Positions 57,383-64,000 of a stretch of DNA of 64,000 nt are shown in pieces. A model generated the notes under the pieces. That model made no database searches, was not told the DNA's origin, and worked only from the letters and a program-made list of their open reading frames with translations. The DNA lies in contig JAEMBT020000001.1 in NCBI GenBank assembly GCA_018873245.2, positions 18,726,220 through 18,790,219 on the forward strand. The letters are read 5' to 3'. The stretch comes from Archegozetes longisetosus (Eukaryota; Arthropoda; Arachnida; Sarcoptiformes; Trhypochthoniidae). Each line of letters starts with the position of its first letter. The first letter of the stretch is position 1. The position numbers were made by a program, and so were the translations under genes.

Positions 57383-60300
57383 GTGAGAAACACAATGTCT
57401 TTTATCTACCTTAATAGTTTATCGGCTTTTCTTAACGATTCTATCTCTGATTACATTAAGTTTTATACACCAAAAAAGTTGTAATCTACTTTTGGGTTAG
57501 GTTAAATCAGCTTTTAATGATATTGTTATAATTAAATAGAATATTTGATGTCCGCTATCACTGAAAGGCTTGTAATATATATTAATTGGATTTTTAATAA
57601 GTCTTGTCTTAAGATAAGTTCCATATCCTTAAATTCATATATAAAATACTAATTTGCGAATCATAATGACCAACTGAAGTATGGTTTAAATGAAATTAAG
57701 ATTTATTGCTGAAGATTTCACACCTTTTAATTCAAAAGCATCTTCAATCATAACCGTTTTAAATTAATCGAAGTCATGACTAGAATTTATGTCGGTCTAA
57801 TAAAATTTGTTCTGACTGCAACTGAAAATCGTTCAATTCTTGTTAATGAATTGCATTAATTATAATTTATTAATAGGAATTTTTTATCTTTTTTGTAATG
57901 CTGAATATATTTCAACCGAATGCCTAAACCATATTAGAGTAATTCATAAATTAGGAGTTTAATAAAATTCATAAGTTCAGTGTTTTGAATAATGAATTTC
58001 AGCGAAGACTATCATTCAATTAAAATATTTAACTTAGGCTTCCAGATCTCTGATCTTCAGGATTGACCTGAAGTCTGCAGGATTTAAGATTTTTTAAGAA
58101 TCATCTCTAGTCTCTTAATAAAGTAATCCTGAAGCTGATTTCTCTAACTCTTAGTATTAGCCCCTAAATTATTTTCAAATTTTGCCAAAATAATAGGTTT
58201 CTCACTAGACATGATTCCGAAAAGAAGAACTTTCAAAGCAGATTCAGTAGTCTATAGATTTTGCTTGAAAATCACTGCCAAAGAGTATTCAACAAGAAGC
58301 AGAGCCAACACTATCAAGAAGCCAGAGTACTTCAAAATATGCGGCAGTGCTCATTTTTAATGCATGAAATTTTAAAATTTGGATTACTCATGAAATTATG
58401 ATAGTTGACATAACTTAGTTTAGTTTATAAGTACAAGCGATCACAATTTTACTATTTAAGGCAAACTAATTCAACTTGTTTAAGAATAATACTTTATTTC
58501 AGTGTTGAATTGGGTTAGTTGACAACAAATTTCAAATCACAGCTTGATATTTCAGCTTTATAACTTACAAGACTAGCATTCAAACACTTACACATACATA
58601 ATAATGACAAATGAAGAAGAGTTCTAGAATTTGTCTCAATTTGTTACAACGGGTTATAAAATAAATTTTGTCGACATTTATCGCAAAATTAGAAATTTAT
58701 TCACATGCATGTGACAAAAATATGCAACGCAATATGAAGTACCGAATTAATATTTTGTTTATTTTTAATGAATTGCTTCAAGAATATTTTTATAGCCGGA
58801 AGTTCTAAGTGGATTCTAAACACTAGACATCGACTTATGCATAAAATTTAAGTCAATCTTTAAATACAATAATTTGTTCTTTGAATTAGTTGTCGAGTAC
58901 CTTCTGCTTTCCAACCTCTAGTATAAACGAGTGAGCTTAGGTAGCCAAACCGGCCTTCAATAGAGTGATTTTGAGAGACACTTGATGAGCTTTGATGCTT
59001 ATCTACAAAGTCTGCTTTGTCAAATCTAAGTAAGCTTAGAATCATTTTCCCGTAATGGACTGAAGCTAGATCTGACCAAAGTATGTAACTATTATCAGGA
59101 TCACACTTTCGAATGAAAGTAGATAATAAATATTATGCGCGCGTGTAGTTTTGCGTGATACAAGCTAATAGTTCAATAAGTGCTTGATAAAATTTATCTT
59201 ATAACTCGTGAGTTTGCCCGTAGATAGGCCAAAAACATTTTTAATACTCTTTATAAGGGGTTCGGCTTTATTGTGTAATATGGACCACATTGTGACGAAT
59301 TCACTCTACAATAGTCAGTATTACCTAATAAAAATCTAGTTGAAACATTAGCGTAGTTCGCAACAATACGGCCTATATAATCATGAGCATAGCGGTAGCA
59401 TAGAGATTCTTAAAATCCGAATAATCACAATTTTGTGAATCATTTAAGAACTAATACTCTAAAAGTTTAAGATAGGTAACCAAAACTTGATTATTTAGAT
59501 TTTTAGTTGGGTCATTGAAAAATTGTGGCGGCATCGATTAAAAGAGGCATCTAGTTGTTCCACGACACAAAAGAACCTGATTTACGCACAATTTTAGGTT
59601 AGAGAAACTCTAAATTTGAAGGTATTTGAGCAAAAATTTAGTGCTTTGTTGCCCTTTTGTCGAGTTTCTCGCTGAAGACCTGGTAACCGTAAACTTAACT
59701 GTTAAGATAGCTGAAAATGATTTCGTAATAGATTAAGCGGCAATAGGTATATAAATTAAGAAAATTCAAGCCTAGCTTTAAGAGAAGCAACTGCTAATTA
59801 TACGAAGTGGTTATTTCTTGTCAGACTAATTGGTTTAGTTATAAAATTAATTTTAATATGACATTTTCAGCTAAATCTTCTCATAAAACTAAAACATAAG
59901 CCTTAAAATTGATGGGAAAAATTTCATTAAAGATTTTTTAGTTTTCGACTCGGACTCGGTCATCATCATAAAAGTCACCTGAAATAACTTGAAGCTATTA
60001 ACTGAAAAATATGGTTAGAAGTTTGCCATTAATTTTTCTAAGTAGAAAATTGATAGATATATCAGTACTATCAATTGAATCTTTAAGGGATGAGATAAAA
60101 TCTGTCACTTAAGCGTTTCTAACCTAACCTAACTGAAAATGTCTTAATGAAACAAAATATCGATAATGATAAGCTAACCCACTCAAAAAATCCACATATG
60201 TTGCATTTTGATCGGTCGTTCATAGGAATAGATTGTAAGTCATTCTTCAAATATGTAAGTTATCTCATCAGGCATTTGGTTAGTTTACTCACTACTAAGA

Positions 60301-62719
60301 CGTTTTCTATAAACTAGATTCTTATTAAAAGTTTTCGATTGAAAAACTAATCACATACTTGAACGATGGGAGATGAGAGATAAGAAATAAGCCATAAAAC
60401 AGTGCCTACAATAAGATGGGCAGATGTTTTAGTTAGAAGTTGAATGATCAACTCATGATTGAGATATCAATTCGTATCGAATGAATGAATGATCAAACAG
60501 GAAATAGTCAACTAGTATGATTTTCAACTAATTCTCTACAAACATTTTAGAACTAATTAGATCTAATCTGATGAAAATATTTGAAAAAATGAATTTTGAG
60601 CTAAATTAGAAATAATTTGTTCATTGGCTCATAAATATATTTATGAGAAACTAATGAATATAAATTTAATGGCAAATGTCAGAATAAAACTATTGCCGAG
60701 AAAATCAAAAATGCCCTAAAATTATGACAGTGTTTAGCATATTTTAAAAGGCAAATTTTTGATCAAAGACCAATTTAAGCAGGGAATCATTTATTAGCTG
60801 CAGCACAAAATACTATATAAATAATTGAAGATTTCTTTTCCCGAGAATGAGAGATCAATCAAGTAGTTATTGAGGAAAATCAAGTATAAAATACAGCGTA
60901 AAATACAGCGTAAAATACAACATAAAATACAGTTTAAGTTCCATAAAGAATAAAAATTATCTAAAACTTAGACTTGTAATTACATAAAATTACTATAACT
61001 CGATTTTGATTTGAATTTAAATTTTTCTTATCAAATCTATCATTATTTGGTATGAAGAATGTTGCTAAAGTCATCTTATACGAGTAACTAATCATCCATT
61101 GAAGTAACTAATATATTGGAGATGAAATATGTTAACTTTAAAATTAGTGTGATTTCAATTAGATTTATATTTTTCTTATTAAATTAAAAACCTTTTAATA
61201 TCAGGACACGGAATGATAGATTATGCAATATACTTGATTAATTTACTGCTAATGAACTTTTTTATCTTAACATAAGGCGAACATCGATTCACAACAGGAG
61301 TCAAACCTTTACCCGAAAGCTATAAAATCCTGTCTCAAACAACTGTCCCAAAACTTAAGGCTCATTCAAAAGACTATAAGACTTTAAGACATTCAAAGAA
61401 CATGTCTTTGTGCTCAAGCAATTACGCACTTACTATTTAAAAAGCTATAATTATCTTAATTTGCAAACTTTCCGTATCGTATCTTCATATGAACTCTTAT
61501 TATCAAAGCTATTGGCGCACAGCTTGAAATTGCGACCACATTTCTACTCAGACGACAACTCAAGAAGTCGAGTTCTCAGTTAACTGCTTGGCGCAAACCA
61601 GTGAAATATGAAAACTCATTTAATAGGGAAAGAAACTAGTAGAAAATCAGTTATGAGTCTGCTCTTAATTGTCGAGAAATGCCTTTTTGAACTAAGTCTA
61701 AAATGCATATAAATGTCTACTCTAGACGTGTCAACGAGTCTACTGCCAGTTGTTATAAACTTAATTAGGTGCATAACTTAATTATCAAGTCGTAAAACAT
61801 TGAGATAATTATAAGTTGCACAGATATACCTCCTATAATCAACAGATATTTTATTGGACAATTCCGTGTTTAAGAACATTTGATTTGTGTTGTATTTTAG
61901 GACTAATGGCTTATACAAATAACATCTATCATTTAAATCATTATGAATTTGATTTTCATCTTCACAAATCATACCAATTATTATTCATGACCATTTCACT
62001 ATAGATTCTTCAAATCTATTCCTCTCTTTTTATATTTCTCTGATTTAGTCCACAATTTCTCACTTTTAGCTTAAATTGAGTTTCTTTTAGACAATTTGAG
62101 ATCAAACTTTGAATAACCTTACAGAAAGTTATTTCTCCTCATTCCAATGATTAATTAATTTGGTGTTGAACTGAAGTTTGTTGAATAAAAATAAGTCTCT
62201 GGAAAGTTGTTGATTAGGGAGAAAATTGACTAAATTAACAATAATTATTGGAATATTATTCAAATTGATGAGAATTGTTTTATAATGCAGTTTTTTTGTT
62301 TTTAGTGGAAAATTCGATGTTATAAAAGCTAAATAAGTTTGAGATCAAAGTTTATGTGAAAAAATCTCTTTTTTTGCACATCATAAATCATCATTAGTTG
62401 TCTTGATCTTATGCTAATTGAATTCTGATTCAAATTCTAGAGTCAGGTTTTACCTTATTTTTTCTGTATTTTTTCCTTTTTTTTTAATAATGTTACAAAT
62501 TTCTTACATTAGTTAAGAATTTGTGAAAAACCGAACGTATTGAAAATTTAAGTTTTTTTAAGCCATAGAAAATCTAAAATACCTTATTTTTATACCAAAA
62601 TCTATTGAAGCGATTAATTACCGATCTAGTTATTGATAAATAATAATAGTCTTAAAAAGGAAGGCATCAGATTTGCTCAAACGATTAATGATTTTGTTTT
62701 TTAATTGAATGGCATTTAG
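57383..62719 (+). other. Intron between the two GATA zinc fingers
   Basis: A 5337-base GT-AG intron (GTGAGA at 57383, GGCATTTAG ending at 62719). It falls in the inter-finger linker, a position where GATA genes of other animals also have an intron. It holds a 12-bp minisatellite (60886-60933), two short TTAGG-type tracts, and unsupported 60-odd-codon frames (58860-59045 minus, 61778-62004 both strands). No further exon was recognised. Confidence 0.85.
60886..60933 (+). repeat. 12-bp minisatellite, 4 units
   Basis: ATAAAATACAGC, GTAAAATACAGC, GTAAAATACAAC and ATAAAATACAGT in direct tandem, inside the GATA intron. Confidence 0.95.
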
Positions 62720-63408
62720 GGCTTTCGTGTGCAAATTGTGGCACAAAGACTACATCGATGTGGAGACGAAACGCTGTCGGAGATTCAGTTTGCAATGCGT
62801 GCGGTCTTTATTTTAGGCTCAATGGAGTCAACAGACCCGTCGCTATGAGGAAGGAGTCCATTCGTACCAGAAAAAGAAGAACTAAATCCTTAGCACCTTT
62901 GACTCAGACCAATCCCGAAGACTATGTCGTCAATAATGATTACAGACTGAATGAGCCACAAGTCAGAAGTGATATCGATACAAATGCTGACAACTCTTCG
63001 ACATTATCGCGACACTCTTCTAGCACATTCTTATATCCCAATTATAACGGATCCCAGGCTGAAAGTCCTTTACCTCATAGTAATTCCAGTAATAGCCACA
63101 ACAACCCCGGTTATTATCCGTTTTCACCTGAATCTTTCCGTTACCATCAATCACATGGACATCATCCACATCTGCAACATCCAATGGCAGCACATCCCAG
63201 TTATCCGACTCCATCACCAATCAGTTATCCATATCTGACACAGAATATGGTTAGTGCTAATAATGCATTCATATTAGATGGCGGTGTTGGTCATAATCAT
63301 AATCCTAGGTTTAGTTGTCATTTGAACGATTCCATACCAAATAGTTGTGATGCTATTTTGAGCCACGATAGTGGACAAGTAAGCACTCGAAGTCATGAGT
63401 CACTTTGA
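62720..63408 (+). CDS. GATA4/5/6-like transcription factor, exon with C-terminal finger and tail
   Basis: Encodes residues 66-294. Joined to the single G of exon 1, it reads [19 protein letters not shown], then [20 protein letters not shown]: the second C-X2-C-X17-C-X2-C finger (Cys 69, 72, 90, 93). The basic tail [17 protein letters not shown] completes the DNA-binding domain and should act as nuclear-localisation signal. In the family this finger binds (A/T)GATA(A/G). The linker RRIGLSCANC is closest to the RRVGLSCANC of GATA4/5/6, and also resembles pannier, rather than GATA1/2/3. M79 replaces the usual Leu of the LWRRN motif. The remainder is low complexity: Ser/Asn-rich (about 155-190), then His-rich (from about 207, [14 protein letters not shown]) with Ser/Pro/Tyr repeats, plausibly a transactivation region. 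The stop is at 63406-63408. A GTAAGC donor-like site at 63379 could allow an alternative C-terminus. Confidence 0.93.
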
Positions 63409-64000
63409 CTGTGAAGATGTATTAGATAATAGTGTTTTGCGGCCGCTCTAACTTCACTTCCCTGTTATTAGCATAGAATTTGATTTCTGATATTATCGTT
63501 AATATAATCAGTCAGAAGACTACACAAGAACTGAATTGTTAATCAGTTAGAAGACTACACCAGAATTGAATTGTTGCCCTTAAAATATCTTGAGATGATC
63601 GAAGCGATTCTCAGGCTTTTGAACTACTTGTTTAAATAGGAGCTAGTGCGAAACACTGTTTAATGTATTTACATTTTAGTCATTAAGGAATAAATTTATA
63701 TGAGTTTTATCAAATTTTTTATATTTTTGCGAACATTCAGTTCAACTTTGGAATCACAAATATCTGTAATTAAGTAAATTTATAAGTATTTTTATAAAGC
63801 AAAAAATAAAATAAGTTTCCGTGAGAAATCATACGGGTTTCGATTTACGATACGAAGTTTTATCAGACAGAAATTTGAATTTTTTAAGGTTTCAGATTTT
63901 AAAAGTTAGCATATTAAAGTAAAGCATTATTTATTGCTAATTACTTTATGGTTAAAAAATTTATTACATTTCAGATTTTATGCTTTTTCAAATAAGATCA
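63409..64000 (+). promoter_or_regulatory. Presumed 3' untranslated region of the GATA gene
   Basis: Contains a 35-bp tandem duplication (63506-63575) and AATAAA hexamers at 63689-63694 and 63805-63810, either of which could be the cleavage signal. No other gene begins before the end of the window. Confidence 0.45.
63506..63575 (+). repeat. 35-bp tandem duplication in the GATA 3' region
   Basis: Two units beginning AATCAGTCAGAAGACTACAC and AATCAGTTAGAAGACTACAC, with three differences between them. Recent enough to align without gaps. Confidence 0.95.

Noticed and set aside
62951..63238. Frames on both strands inside the GATA second exon
   Set aside because: Shadows of the His/Ser/Pro-rich coding sequence in other frames.

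Overview
The window is eukaryotic, AT-rich and gene-poor. GT-AG introns of about 5 kb, a two-finger GATA transcription factor of animal type, hAT, Tc1/mariner and pogo-like DNA transposon remnants, and several short TTAGG/CCTAA tracts (the usual arthropod telomere unit) point to an arthropod nuclear genome. The sequence does not fix the order or species. There is nothing bacterial or viral here: no operons, Shine-Dalgarno sites or CRISPR array, and I found no rRNA or tRNA gene.

Two genes are well supported, both on the + strand and both split by one long intron. At the right end (57187-63408) two exons join in frame into a 294-residue GATA4/5/6-like (pannier-class) factor, one zinc finger per exon, with a His/Ser/Pro-rich tail. 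In the left-centre (15080-20717) two exons join in frame into a predicted 148-residue secreted basic protein that I do not recognise. Two weaker candidates are a 67-codon single-pass membrane microprotein on the minus strand (35818-36021) and a possible terminal exon at 32942-33124.

Most of the rest is a graveyard of small DNA transposons, densest from 1.4 to 13.5 kb and from 23.2 to 31.9 kb. I can delimit: a palindrome made of two Tc1/mariner transposase ends (1461-2150); two copies of a foldback family with putative 8-bp target duplications (4628-5222, 12289-12956); a hAT element with a perfect 8-bp duplication and a nested inverted-repeat element (7352-8311); a second hAT remnant holding a nested MITE with its own perfect 8-bp duplication (23243-24112); a third, decayed hAT transposase end (26952-27147); a TA-flanked mariner-like foldback (26176-26721); two pogo-like MITEs (15563-15861, 31688-31856); a MITE with repeated TTCAGCGCA motifs (43256-43688); a three-copy dispersed family (12961, 24207, 29429); and several other hairpin-forming elements. 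From about 32 kb to 56.5 kb there are mainly short minisatellites and otherwise featureless AT-rich sequence.

The two main genes show no functional link: one is a nuclear regulator, the other a predicted secreted product about 37 kb away. I see no convincing new multi-gene system. The best leads are the unrecognised secreted gene, the nested transposons with readable insertion order, and a pair of 40-bp inverted repeats 3.4 kb apart (3308-3347 and 6706-6745).
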